Shown here: piece after piece, positions 21,944 to 33,073 of the stretch | How positions within the stretch are numbered: the stretch's first letter is position 1 | How the letters are laid out: each line of letters starts with the position of its first letter | Source of the DNA: Isoperla grammatica | Lineage: Eukaryota; Arthropoda; Insecta; Plecoptera; Perlodidae | Length of the DNA: 64,000 bases | Assembly: GCA_945910005.1 (NCBI GenBank) | Contig: OX246744.1 | Span: 45,650,850 to 45,714,849 of the forward strand | Direction: 5' to 3' | The notes under the pieces: model-generated | What the model was told of the DNA's origin: nothing | Database searches by the model: none | The model's input: only the letters and a program-made list of their open reading frames with translations | Translations under genes and position numbers: made by a program

Positions 21944-22252
21944 ATAGGCTACTAGCAACACCAAAAGACAACAATGAAACAAATGAATTGAATCGATGGA
22001 CAAACAACAAGCTGTCAAAAAATAATTTCGTCTGATTTTGGAAAACAAAACAAAAAACAAACATATACACATACAAAACTTTCACTTAGTCGTTGTCTAT
22101 CAATAAAAGTTTTAAATGGCGAGCAGTTACTATTGCTACACTTGTTTTTATTTATATGGTTGCAATTTTTATTATCTTGACAGCTGATGGTTTGTCAATC
22201 AGTTCCATTCATTGGTTTCATTGTTGTCTTTTGGTGTTGCTAGTAGCCTATA
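21944..22252. mobile_element. foldback MITE family H copy 1
   Basis: Inverted ends ATAGGCTACTAGCAACACCA / GGTGTTGCTAGTAGCCTAT, with inner caacaatgaaac/gtttcattgttg and agctgtcaa/ttgacagct. Copies also lie in gamma-tubulin intron 2 (40435) and downstream of SDHB (53688). Confidence 0.87.
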
Positions 22253-22387
22253 TCTTCATTTTCATATTTCACGCACTCGTCTTCTCGATTAGTCATGTTG
22301 CAATAAAACACAAATATCATCGTTTTAAAGATCTAAAGGACAATGATGAGAATCATACATCATAGGTTCATAGACAATCATACATTA

Positions 22388-22530
22388 AGGGCCGGTCTTA
22401 CAAATTACAATCTCCTAATAGGAAAGTTATTTGTAGCAATTAAGCTATTTGGAGGATTTCAAGAGTTTTGATTGGTCGTTGCTATGGAGAAAACAAGCTA
22501 TTCGACGAATCAATAGTTAAGATTGTACCT
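22388..22530. repeat. dispersed element family I copy 2
   Basis: Reverse-orientation match to 17370-17522, including caatctcctaataggaaag and gaaaacaagctattcgacga. Confidence 0.75.
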
Positions 22531-22754
22531 TACTATCATAGTTCCTAAACTTGTCTATAGTCATCGACCAATAAACCTTTTTTGACATTAGTGTATGTTG
22601 TTGACATTGTGTATTCAAACTGTTGTTCTAGAAAACTGTGATGGTTCACACGCACCGTTTTAAAAACACTCCATTCAACGATTCGAGTTGTTTACAAACA
22701 AACAAATGACGTCATCAGGTAACAGCTCCACAAGTTTCACAATAAAAAAAAAAG

Positions 22755-23172
22755 AGAGGTACAAGATAATGATAAACTCCGTTGTAGCAACTGTGTGTTT
22801 AGTAAATCAAAAATAAACATTTGTGCTACTGATATGCTGGCCAAGAGAAAAACAACAAAACATGGCATTGTTAAGATTCCAAATGCCACACATAATACAA
22901 GGAGGTTGTTGAAAAAACTAAGCACAGATTGTTGGATCTGAACTCTTGCGCAACCTACAACGAGGCAAGGGTAAAAAAACGAGAGACAAGATAAATGATA
23001 AACTCCGTTGTAGCAACTGTGTGTTTACTGTTTAGTAAATAAAAATAAAATAAACACTTGCTTCTGATATGCTGGCCAAGAGAAAAACAACAAAACACGG
23101 CATTGTTAAGATTGTTGAAAACTAAACACAGATTGTTGGATCTGAACTCTTGCGCAACCTACGAGGCAAGGG
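22755..23172. repeat. tandem duplication, about 220-bp unit
   Basis: aaactccgttgtagcaactg, gatatgctggccaagagaaa and ggatctgaactcttgcgcaa each occur twice, at about 22772/23000, 22831/23067 and 22934/23138. The second copy has small deletions. Confidence 0.88.
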
Positions 23173-23343
23173 TCAACGGTTTATGTTGAGTTGAGAACGA
23201 ACACTGCCCAGATGTAAATAATAAATACAGACTTCATTTCTAGAGTTCTGAACGCGCATTCGATGCGTTACTCCAGCCAGGGGTGTACAACTTAATTGAA
23301 ACGTAGGCTACTTTCATCTTTGGTACTACGAAGAAAAGTGACA

Positions 23344-23578
23344 CTAACAACGAAGCACTCAATAAATTCAAAGTTGTTCTGAATCGGCCTTGTTGATTCC
23401 GACATTTGTCCGCAGGTGTCCGCACTGTCCAATCACTGATTCGTGTGTTTCATATTTGACATTGGTTATCGCTCACTCGTCGATGGTGTTCGGAGCCTAC
23501 AGGGTTGGTTTAGTCGCTTTAAATTAAAGTCTCCCACTGAAAATCAGTCTTGTTACTGAGTGGGTAGACTCTATAAAT
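23344..23578. repeat. dispersed element family J copy 1
   Basis: Collinear in reverse orientation with 57897-58019 plus 58786-58912. Shared blocks include tcgctcactcgtcg, tagtcgctttaaatt and ccactgaaaatcag. Confidence 0.8.
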
Positions 23579-24774
23579 ACGATTTTGATGACTCGGCTGT
23601 ATCGTTAACATCAGAATACTTTCGTTGGGGCAACTTTTTCATGCTTTCTTATATGTACAGACGATGATGTAAGTACGTTCCTCGGTATGCGGTACTCGAA
23701 CCCACGTCACTCGTGATAACAGCCGGCAGACCCACCCTCGCGCTAAACTTATCGTCGGAATGGCAACAAAGATCGAGAGTTATTTATTCGACTATCGATC
23801 GGTCGAGAGACGTAGTTACGCGGCGCATTGTTCGAGTCGAGGCTGGTACGAGTGGAAGGATGAGAGGCCACCTGTTGCATGAGTACTTGCTTGCAAGGTG
23901 ACCCGACTCACACCGAGACTAGCTAGCACAGGCCTAACTCACTGCATCAATGAACATTAAATATCTAGAAATGTGTACAAAAAATAAAAAGTAAACAAAT
24001 AATAATATAAGCTTGTATTTTATTGTTGTCTACCCGCTGGAGGATTACTGATTTTTTTCAGTACGGACATTTTACCATTCAATGCGTGCCTCGTTGGTCC
24101 TTACTTTGACAGCTTCAAAAGTTACAATGTACAATACAATGTACACAAGCATCATATCATATTAATATTTTAAAAGTTTCCTAACCGAATAGCTCAACCA
24201 GCATTGGAAGCTCAGAAATAAACCCACCAGAAAGTTTCGACTTGGGTAGGCAATTCTAATTCAACAAGTTTCCCTAAAATAGGTAGTATATAATATATAT
24301 AGTATAGTAGTATAGTATAGTAGTATGTATAGTATGTAGTATAGTATGTGTTTTGAACCTAAAAACAGCAAATACATCATGATATTTTTTTCCAATTAAG
24401 AATGTTTCTGGTTTGATCCCCGTCACCGTCCACACTGGCAGAATGTTGTCGCATTGATTGCCAAGATTTACCGTTTTCAAGACGTTATCTCGCTCAAAGT
24501 CGAAACCACTTGCAGCGAGTTGTGGCTACACATTTCTATCCCGACAGACAAGACAGGACAAACTACGTCACGCGCAGCTGCGAGCATCACATCCCATCAC
24601 ATTCACATCCCATCACGTAGTTCATTGTGCAATAGGTACGACAAGCTGCGCACCAATCATATAAAACTGTTTAGGATGTGACTAATTTGATATCCAAGGG
24701 TTATGTAGCCCTACATGCTGCTATTGCCATGTCGCCCAGGCCTGGCCTATTACCCAGCAACTCCAGCTATTACA
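23579..24774. other. no gene seen
   Basis: Short AT-rich TATAGTA run at 24283-24346. Two B-box-like fragments (23695 minus; 24411 plus) lack the rest of a tRNA-like head. No exon is supported. Confidence 0.3.
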
Positions 24775-25264
24775 GTATATTCCGCGTAGAGATTGCAGTA
24801 GGTAAAGTATGTCCGCTCTTAGTAGACACAAAATAATTGCCCATGTTTGTGTATTGAACCATTGTAATCTGCTTGTAAACCAAGTTTAATAAGAAAAACA
24901 CGGTTGCCAATTTTATAATAAGAGAAGTTTTGAAAGAAAAAGAATTGCAAGGAAATGACAACCGCGCGCTACCTGTTGGCCCTTTTTCAAACCCTATTTC
25001 ACGGACTATTATACAAACATCTGTCATTAGCTCTAAACGTTTCGTTTCTGCTATGAGCAGACAGGCTTTACTAGGGAGTTGCATTTCTCTGCCACTGTCT
25101 ACTCCCCTTGTGGCGAGTACAATTAAGATAGTATGTGAAATATACCTGTCAAGATGACCCTTATAGTCTTTTGCACTCGCCACAAGGGGTGGGTGGGGTG
25201 GGGTAGACAATACACTGGCAGAGAAATGCAACTACGTACTGCAATCTCTAGGTGGAATACACTA
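24775..25264. mobile_element. foldback element (family N) with nested family G element
   Basis: The left arm ATATTCCGCGTAGAGATTGC pairs with GCAATCTCTAGGTGGAATAC at the right. After a family G insertion the left arm resumes as gttgcatttctctgccactg, pairing with the reverse complement near 25217. Inner arms ccccttgtggcgagt/actcgccacaagggg close the hairpin. Confidence 0.85.
24803..25070 (-). mobile_element. element family G copy 3, nested in N
   Basis: Starts TAAAGTATGTCCGCTCTTAG and ends CTATGAGCAGACAGGCTTTA. The interior matches copies at 15790 and 19274 in reverse orientation. TAGG is present immediately before and after within the N arm, consistent with a short target duplication. Confidence 0.85.
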
Positions 25265-27219
25265 TAGGTGGTAGAGAAATGGACGACGATAAATACCGGA
25301 TATTACTACGCTCGCCTGCTGATGGGTTATTCCATAATTGTATATTATGCCTGTTCCATCTAAACACTGGGAAAAGGTTTAATTTAAAGTTTAATTTATT
25401 TTTAAATTAAGTTATAAAATTAAAAATGTGCATTGGACCCAGGCATTGAAAGCCATTTGAATTTAAAGAGCACGTCTAAAAAACTTTAATTTAATGTAAT
25501 AATACCCGTCACATTTCGACCGAGAACGCTTCCCTAGACTGTAGTACACAATGTCGACTTTCGTAGTCGGTCCATTCATCCGAAATCACAACAATGAAAA
25601 CGAAAAACAAAACACAAAACCTTTGTTCTAATGAATGAAAAACTTGCGGCATTCTTTTAAAACGTCCTCCTTCTATATACAACCTCAAGTGATCCAACAA
25701 GTAACTCGTAATACAATGTTATGCCAGCTCAACTCAAGACATGTATGTAAGCTACGTAGGCGTGTTGAACACGTTGCGTCTATACAAGGCAATAATGTTC
25801 TAGAGACTAGAACTAGTACAGTCCCTCACACATTCCACAGACAAGAAGACTCAAGATTCTATAATTAGAACATCTCAACCCAGCTGTCTCGTTCTTATGT
25901 ACAGAACAGTACACAAGAGAAATAAGTGAGCTGCACTCACATAACTTTAAGCTCACCCATTCACCAACCAGAGAGACAAAACAAAAACAACTGCGGACAG
26001 GTTTTTGTGCAAGACAAGTCCCGCTTGTTTGGGAGCATGGTTAGTTTTCTCAGAGTATCATGTTATGAGTTTAAAACACATGGACACATGCATGACACGT
26101 GTTTGTATGTGTGCATAAAGATATTATCATCATCATCATCATCAAAGAAGTGGTTATTAATTTATAAGACTTTAATACCGGCAAATGTTTTGCGAAATCG
26201 AGGAGACGGGTTATATGATAGGACGTGGCCGACGATGCAAAGTAGAAAAACCTGTTGAGTGAAATTAAATAGGTCTTGTTAGGTCGAATGAACAGGTTAC
26301 AACGGGTTCCTTGTTTTAAAAACGAACGAAATGAAAAACAAAGCACAATACCGTAATCCCCACTCGATAATCGTTCGTGGATTGAATCGTGATCGATATA
26401 TTCATGCGAGTTGTTTTTCTGTTTTCGGGGGACCAACAGCGGAAGTGGTATAAATCGATAGATTTAATCAAACGCCCCACTTGGCTCACTCCCATGAATT
26501 ACAGTAGGCCTACTGAATTAATGGACTGTTAGTTCAATGGAGAAAAGAGTTTATGAACTCACTATACAAATAATACAATACTTCGTAAGTAACTCTGCCT
26601 GTCGTTATAGGCGACAAGGGCAAAAGTCATGTCAGCCAACCGAATAGCTACGATGCATGTGTCGGAAAAAGTAACCACATGTAATTTCCTTTGTTATGAC
26701 GTTTAAAGTCGAAGTAGTGGCCAAGTCGATAAAACTCGTCTACGCCACTTGTGGTGCACGGAAGAAGTCACGTGGTCAGTTTGTAATCAACACGTCAGCC
26801 AATCACGAACCTCGATTGAAGCCTCGCTTCATAAAACAACGTTCATCATAATGTGATACGATGCAACAACAAACCCATGCCAGCTGTTGTTTTTACTTTC
26901 ACAAACCATCCAGCTTAAAGCGGGAATCGAACCCACGTCCCTCGTTGCACACGGCTCGCAACACCGCGACACTTCAGGATGTCCGGTTGGCGAAATAAAG
27001 AAAAAAAACAGGCGACACGAGTTGTTGACAGAAAAATTACCTCAACATGAACCCAATTTCGTAACGTTCTTTTTGTACAAACTCTACAGTTACAGAGTCG
27101 AATGGCGGGCGGGAGTCAGGCCTTGGCATAATATACATGGAATATGTTACAATCAATGTTGTTATGAGAGTACATTTAGACGTCCAACTACAATATGCCC
27201 TAGACTTTTTGGACCTTTT
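25265..27219. other. no gene seen
   Basis: Contains ATC trinucleotides (26128-26143), a diverged copy of the 2258 retroposon-like block near 26590, and a minus-strand B-box-like GGTTCGATTCCCGC near 26927. Open frames of 110-121 residues in both directions near 25926-26436 are mutually overlapping and have no domains. Confidence 0.3.
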
Positions 27220-27545
27220 AGGTAGGCCTAGGCCTACCGTTATAAAAATAACCCATACACGTGTAGGCCCTAGACCTCGGCTAGCCTAGGGGTAAGGGCG
27301 TAGCCTAGGCTAGGCTAGTCAGGGAAGTTAGCAACGCTCTAGGCTAGAGCCTAGGCCTAGCCTTGATCGTCTAGTAACATAAGGACAAGAGGTTAGGTTA
27401 GGCCAAGACCTATTAAGTCGACTGTAAAACCCCGAACGGTCTAGGCATAGGGCTAGGCCCTAGGCCTAGGCCTAATACAGACAAGAGACATTCGCAAAAA
27501 TGCTAACGTAAAAACGCTTTCGTAGCCAACAACTAGGCCCTAGTA
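27220..27545. repeat. TAGGCCTA/CCTAGG low-complexity cluster
   Basis: Dense overlapping CCTAGG, GGCCTA and TAGGCC hexamers (for example ctagagcctaggcctagcc), forming many short palindromes. It lies in the first intron of the FMNL-like gene immediately after exon 1. Confidence 0.85.
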
Positions 27546-27565
27546 GACATGAATGTGGAACTTAC

Positions 27566-27733
27566 CAAAACTTTCGTAAACCTCCTTTCGAGTTCATTAG
27601 GATCGGAAGGCATGGGTTGTTTCGGTGTACGGATGCTAGCGCGAACATTGTTGAGTTTTGAGATTGTATTCGAATCCACAACAGGAGGAGGTGGAGACTC
27701 ACTTTTAGAATCACTACTAAATACACCACCCAT
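27566..27733 (-). CDS. FMNL: formin-like protein (FMNL), first coding exon
   Basis: The ATG at 27731-27733 opens a 56-codon exon ending in a perfect donor (TTTTG|GTAAGT). The product starts MGGVFSSDSK, so Gly2 could be N-myristoylated as in FMNL proteins. It ends KQPMPSDPNELERRFTKVL, which aligns with the conserved start of the FMNL GTPase-binding/FH3 region (family pattern PMP-x-ELEERF-VL just before SSMNLPPDK). FMNLs are Rho-GTPase-regulated actin nucleators and elongators at the cell cortex and filopodia. The next exon should lie at lower coordinates, but I could not find it down to base 1, so either intron 1 exceeds 27 kb or the exon was missed. The identity of the family rests on about 20 residues plus the MG start. 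Confidence 0.68.
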
Positions 27734-28080
27734 TGTAGTTATTCACTATAACATACTATCGTGAACTGGGTAACTATCTTGTAATTCACTATTCACTGCA
27801 CTTCACACTACGAACACGAAGGCGAGCAACAGGTTATGTACGTTACTCATGTCTCACGCGCACATACACAACACTTGCACATTGCTATCTTTCAAAACAC
27901 TGACCACAGCTTCCTTCCGATGATCACAGAACGTGGGGCATGCGCATATCGCACTCGCTGCGTCGGTGTCTGAACAGTCAGCGCGATCTATGATCGAAGC
28001 TGAGAATCTCTCACTTTTTACGGCAGCTTCTTTGTATCGGTAAGAATCATGACGTCGACACCTTCTTTACCGACGCCGGA
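27734..28080 (-). promoter_or_regulatory. probable promoter and 5' UTR of the FMNL-like gene
   Basis: A relatively GC-rich stretch just upstream of the minus-strand ATG, with an NRF1-like GCATGCGCAT at 27938-27947. No TATA box is clear. The transcription start is not resolvable from sequence. Confidence 0.4.
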
Positions 28081-29076
28081 AATTTCAAAGTAGTGAACAG
28101 AAGCTAGCACTGAAATTTAAAGCAATCATTATGTCAGCGCTGCCAACGACAAACAATAAAACCCCATTTATGTTGATTTTATGGACAATCGTTACTTTTG
28201 TCGCATATTATGGGCAATTTTATAATAAACGCATTTTGAGTTTTTAATGACTATCAACACTGCAAGAACTAGATTCTTGGAAAAGGGGACAAGGAAAAGA
28301 GCCAATTTCTTTTTTTTTCGTTTAACCTTAGATTTTAAAGAAATATAAATGCAATTAATAATTTCTATTTTAAATGAGCAATTTTAAGACTAGTATCCCA
28401 AATAAAAGTACTACCGTACTACGCTTTACTCACTTACGTAGCTTTAAACCAACAATAATAATTATTAATTAATTATATTTATGTAGGTAATTATTTTTCA
28501 ACATAATTTTCCTACCGACGCACCTCGCCAGTGGCAGTGATAAATAAACAAGGGTGCTAAAACTCTTGCAACCCTGTGGATACTTTGAGGCATGGTGATA
28601 TTGAAATTAAAGGGAAACAGGAAATACTAAACTCCCTTCACAAGTATTGCCACCTCGACTACATCAAAACGTTGAGTACCGTGAACAGTACCCCCCCCCT
28701 GTTGCTGTACCCCATCGCATGGTCTAACGATAAGGTGACAGACGTACCGGTTTGACCGGTACAGTACCGTTTTCCGAACACTTGTACCGGCGTCCCGAGA
28801 GACTCATGAAAATGACGTATTTGCGTCGGTCGGTAATTGTAATTTGAGGAAAGAAATGCCCCGGTATTCTGTAAAGTTACATAAATGTATCAGACAATAA
28901 ACATTGGGATTGGAATTTTCCACTTTCCACAATTAGGCCTATGTCAGTAACATTATTCATATTAAAATCATTTGTCTTCGTTTTGTTTAAGATAATCACT
29001 AATCAGAAATCAAAATGTACTAAACAATAATCATGGAATTTCATTTACATCATGCATGTATTCTTTCAACGTAAAG
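28081..29076. other. no gene seen
   Basis: AT-rich sequence with a short C run at 28691-28698. No repeat family is recognised. Confidence 0.3.
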
Positions 29077-29679
29077 TAGGGTTGCCAACTATTGAATATG
29101 AAAATACGGGAATTTTAAAATTGATTTGAAATGTAGAGGGAAAGAGGACGGCAATGTCCCAGTTGCCGAAGGCCAAATCGCCGCTATCGACGTTAGGTCC
29201 CAGAAAATGAGTTTGGGGATTTGATATTAACTTTGCAGGTGTAATTTTCTCATTCAGTTAATGTTTAATTTGGGAGGGTAAATTGAATTAATATGTACCT
29301 TCTACATTTTGTCAAGCTATTTTGCATCACGTAAAATCTTTATATCCCGTTTTAAATAATTATAAAATTTTTGACACGAAAGAGAATAAATACCAACAAC
29401 TTGTAACTTACCTGGTTGATCTGTTTCTATTGTCTAACCATTTAGGATGGACCATCATGTATTTTAATGAAACAATTGTCTCAACATAAGACTTTAAGTT
29501 CAAAATGCTCAAATGCTGAAAACTGTCTACTGTTAGTTGGCGGAAGTTTACGAAATGTGTATTTTAAAACAAACTGAAAATACGGGAAGACTGATTCCCG
29601 TGTAGAGTTGATACGGGAAGCGGGAAATCACAGTGGAAAACGGGATTTCCCGGGAAATACGGGAGAGTTGGCAACCCTA
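29077..29679. mobile_element. hAT-like element 4 (603 bp), TSD unclear
   Basis: Inverted ends TAGGGTTGCCAACT / AGTTGGCAACCCTA with recurring subterminal ACGGGA/TCCCGT motifs. CGTAAAG is present on both flanks but displaced by three bases on the right, so an exact 8-bp duplication cannot be shown. The superfamily is inferred from the termini. Confidence 0.7.
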
Positions 29680-29993
29680 AGTCGTAAAGAGAACGTCTAT
29701 TAAAATTTCTAAATTATAAAGATTAAATAAACTTTCATTTTTCAATGAAATGCATTCATTTTATTTGATAATGATTGCCTGCACTTTGACTTGCCCTTGC
29801 ATGAATTCTCTACTCTGCTGTCTACTCTATTTCTACGGCTTTACTAAAGAGAACTTCTACATATCTGTGGCTCTCACTCTTATTTTAAATCAGTCTCTTA
29901 TTGAAAGTGTTTTTCCTCAAGGAATTAAATATGCCCAAGTGGTACCACGGTGCAGTGTTTGGAAGTATTTGATATAGTCTACTGTATATCTAA

Positions 29994-30659
29994 CTAGGAA
30001 AACGCTCTGTTTGACGCGTTGATAAGCGAGCGCGTCAATATCTACGAACTTCCTGGCGAAAAGTTTTCAATGCTAATACGAACAACAATTAACAACAATT
30101 CAAGAATGCGCATTGCAAAAATTGTTCTTATGTTCAACACGGTCCGCCACCGTTACTAACACTTATTGACAGCAATAGAAATGTAATTTCTGCCTCTAAT
30201 ACGTATTGGATCGCGTTTACATTAGTATATTCGTGACCGGACAAAAATTTACTCTAAGATAGCTACCTCACATTTTGCCGTTACTGCGTTTTAGAAAAAT
30301 ATTTTCGAGTAACTTTCGTGTAACTTTGCCAATACTTATCAGATCGCCATTACATTAACTTATTCGTGACCGGAAAAATCTGTAAAAAAATCTGGCTATC
30401 TCACATTTGGCCGCCATTTTGTTTCAGAAAAATAATTTGCAGTAACTATGGTGTAACTTTGTAACTTTTCGAACGATTTTGCCTAAAAACTATACACCTT
30501 CAATCCACATCGAGGCTTGTGGATGGTCCAAATTTCAAGTTGATCGGACTTTCCGTTCGACCGCTATCGACAGACATAAAAAAAAAAAAAAAAAAAAAAA
30601 AAACAGAATGAAGTGCCATAAGAGTCAAGTGGAAACGCTCGCTTCGCTCGCTTAATTAG
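29994..30659 (+). mobile_element. dispersed repeat family F copy 1 (left arm of a foldback)
   Basis: Starts CTAGGAAAACGCTCTGTTTG and ends CTCGCTTCGCTCGCTTAATT followed by AG. It has an internal direct duplication of about 130 bp (anchor attcgtgaccgga at about 30228 and 30361) and a 25-nt A run near the end. Ends are not simple inverted repeats, so the class is unassigned. Confidence 0.85.
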
Positions 30660-31012
30660 ATATATTTTGTGTATCTTTAGGCTTTAACCTAGATACCTAC
30701 TTATTATTGTACCTGTATCTAGATCCTTTTCATGATGTATCTTTAACATCAAGGTACAAAGATACTTTTTCAAGTCAATCAATATTAAACACTCATTATT
30801 AAATAGAATGGTGCCGATCATCGATTCTGCAAACAGATCTATGAGATCCTTTTGTATGCATCTTACGAATCTTTACCCAGATACAGTTTTAAAAATGTAT
30901 CTTTACCTGTACCTAGATACATTTAACACAAAGTGTCTTTACCTAGATACTTTAAAAAAGTGTCTTACTGTTGCGGTGATAAGAATATAGCTGAAAACTA
31001 TCGACCTTTTCT
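30660..31012. other. spacer of the F foldback
   Basis: Contains repeated GTATCTTTACCT / CTAGATAC motifs in both orientations, suggesting a decayed palindromic element. No gene. Confidence 0.5.
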
Positions 31013-31087
31013 CTAATTAAGCGAGCGAAGCGAGCGTTTCCACTTGACTCTTATGGCACTTCGTTCTGTTTTTTTGTTTGTTTGTTT

Positions 31088-31130
<43 letters not shown>

Positions 31131-31785
31131 CCGTCGATAGCGGTCGAACGGAAAGTCCGATCAACTTGAAATTTGGACCATCCGCAAGCCTCGATGTGGA
31201 TTGAAGGTGTATAGTTTTGAGGCAAAATCGTTTGAACAGTTACAAAGTTACACCATAGTTACTGCAAAATATTTTTCTGAAACAAAATGGCGGCAAAATG
31301 TGAGATAGCCAGATTTTTCTACAGATTTTTCCGATCACGAATATGTTAATGTAATGGCGATCTGATAAGTATTGGCAAAGTTACACGAAAGTTACTCGAA
31401 AATATTTTTCTAAAACGCAGTAACGGCAAAATGTGAGGTGGCTATCTTATAGTAAATTTTTGTCCGGTCACGAATATACTAATGTAAACGCGATCCAATA
31501 CGTATTAGAGGCAGAAATTACATTTCTATTGCTGTCAATAACTGTTAGTAACGGTGGCGGACCGCGGCGAAAACATGACAAAGAAAATTCTTAGCAACGC
31601 ACATGGCACTGCATTCAACAATATCGGGAATTATAATAGCTATGGGAATTAGAAAATTTTTTGCAATGTGCATTCTTGAATTGTTGTTAATTGTTGTTTT
31701 TATTAGCTTTGAGATCTTTTCGCCAAAACGTTCGTAGATATGGACGCGCTCGCTTATCAACGCGTCAAACAGAGCGTTTTCCTAG
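31013..31785 (-). mobile_element. dispersed repeat family F copy 2 (right arm, inverted)
   Basis: Near-identical in reverse to 29994-30659 over both ends and most of the interior, with a longer homopolymer (about 37 T) and an extra segment of about 100 bp near 31570-31690 that is also partly present in copy 3 at 62426. Confidence 0.87.
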
Positions 31786-32866
31786 TCTAAAATATTCGAG
31801 AAACATTTTATAACCGTACAATGGAGCACTTTCTAAATTAGTATTCTTTCGTCAAATCAATTCGGTTTCCAAAAAATGCTTTAGGTTCTCTACATCAACA
31901 GAATACTAACAGTACTGGAAATAGGTGTCGCAATTGTGCACAGAAGCGCGTTCAGATTATTTGGGGCCCTAGGCGCTGAGAAATTAAGGGCCCCTGCTAT
32001 TCAAATTCAATTCTACAAACATATTGTTACTGCGTTACCTCACAATCACTTCTTCCTACACATTGCATTGGCAAAGTTACCAAGGTTTAAAGTTGAGTCT
32101 CTGACACTCATTGCACAGACAGCACAGTTTTTGCAAGATTCTCAAGTCGCTCTTGCCCCAAAGCGTTTATAGGCTGAATGGGGAAGTCGTAGGGTAGCAA
32201 AAGGTTAAGGCCTTTGTGGACAGGCTGAAGCTTAAACCCAAATACCTTAACAGGAATAGCTTCGCTATTGCTACGGTATTTGCTAAACCCAAACCCAAGT
32301 CGATGGAGGAAGTGAAAGGCGACGGTCCTGGGAAAGGAAGGAGGATGGAAGTAAGGGGTGTGATGGAGAGGAAGGAAGCAAGGAAACCAGATAAGAATAA
32401 GAAAGTGGATGTTGGAGGAAGGGAGGAAGAAATGGGAAAGGAGGGATGGAGGAAGAAGCGAGTCTCTTGCCACCGGCCTAACAACAACAACAACAACTAT
32501 GTGTGACCCGAAACGTTGGTGCACAAATTCAAAAAGAGCGCCATGAAAGTAGGACTTTTAATTTTTCTAGTATTGGCACTACGCAGTTTGTTTATTTTTA
32601 AATGTTGTGAATGGAGCAGTGCCAACTTCAGTGTGCTCGTTTAGGCTTCCTGTCTGGGTGTTGACCCAAGATAACCTATACCTACTTCGTAGGAAGATAT
32701 GCATCTGCCCGGAACGAGCTTGTGCGCTAATAAGTAGTGGACTGTTCAACCGGCAGCGACTCTGGCGCTATCTCAGAAGTGTTTACGGTACTAAATTCAA
32801 AATGGCGGCCTAGCGCGCCTTATTTAAAATCGAGAAGTTTTAAATTGTTTAATTATAATTTTGTAT
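31786..32866. other. no gene supported; YY1-type motif
   Basis: A frame at 32216-32506 is rich in Lys, Glu and Arg but is purine-biased simple sequence and overlaps two minus-strand frames, so I do not call it. AAAATGGCGGCC at about 32801 is a YY1-like motif. Confidence 0.3.
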
Positions 32867-33073
32867 TTGCAATAAAATGTGAGTGTTCTTCACTAAAAAT
32901 GATTACTTTATTTGATAATTTTTACCAATATAATCATTTTTAGTGAATATATACTCATATTTTATTGCATGTAATAAAAATATATTAGTATTCTTCACTA
33001 AAAATGATGATTTTATTTGGTAATTATACCAATTTTAATCATTTTTAGTGAAATATAGTCACATTTAATTGCA
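32867..33073. repeat. two adjacent AT-rich foldbacks
   Basis: TTCACTAAAAATGATTA paired with TAATCATTTTTAGTGAA occurs twice (32889-32947 and 32993-33051). Flanking TGCAATAAAATGTGAG and its inverse surround the pair. Confidence 0.75.

Noticed and set aside
32216..32506. Lys/Glu/Arg-rich 96-residue frame
   Set aside because: Purine-biased simple sequence, overlapped by longer minus-strand frames, no domain or splice support.
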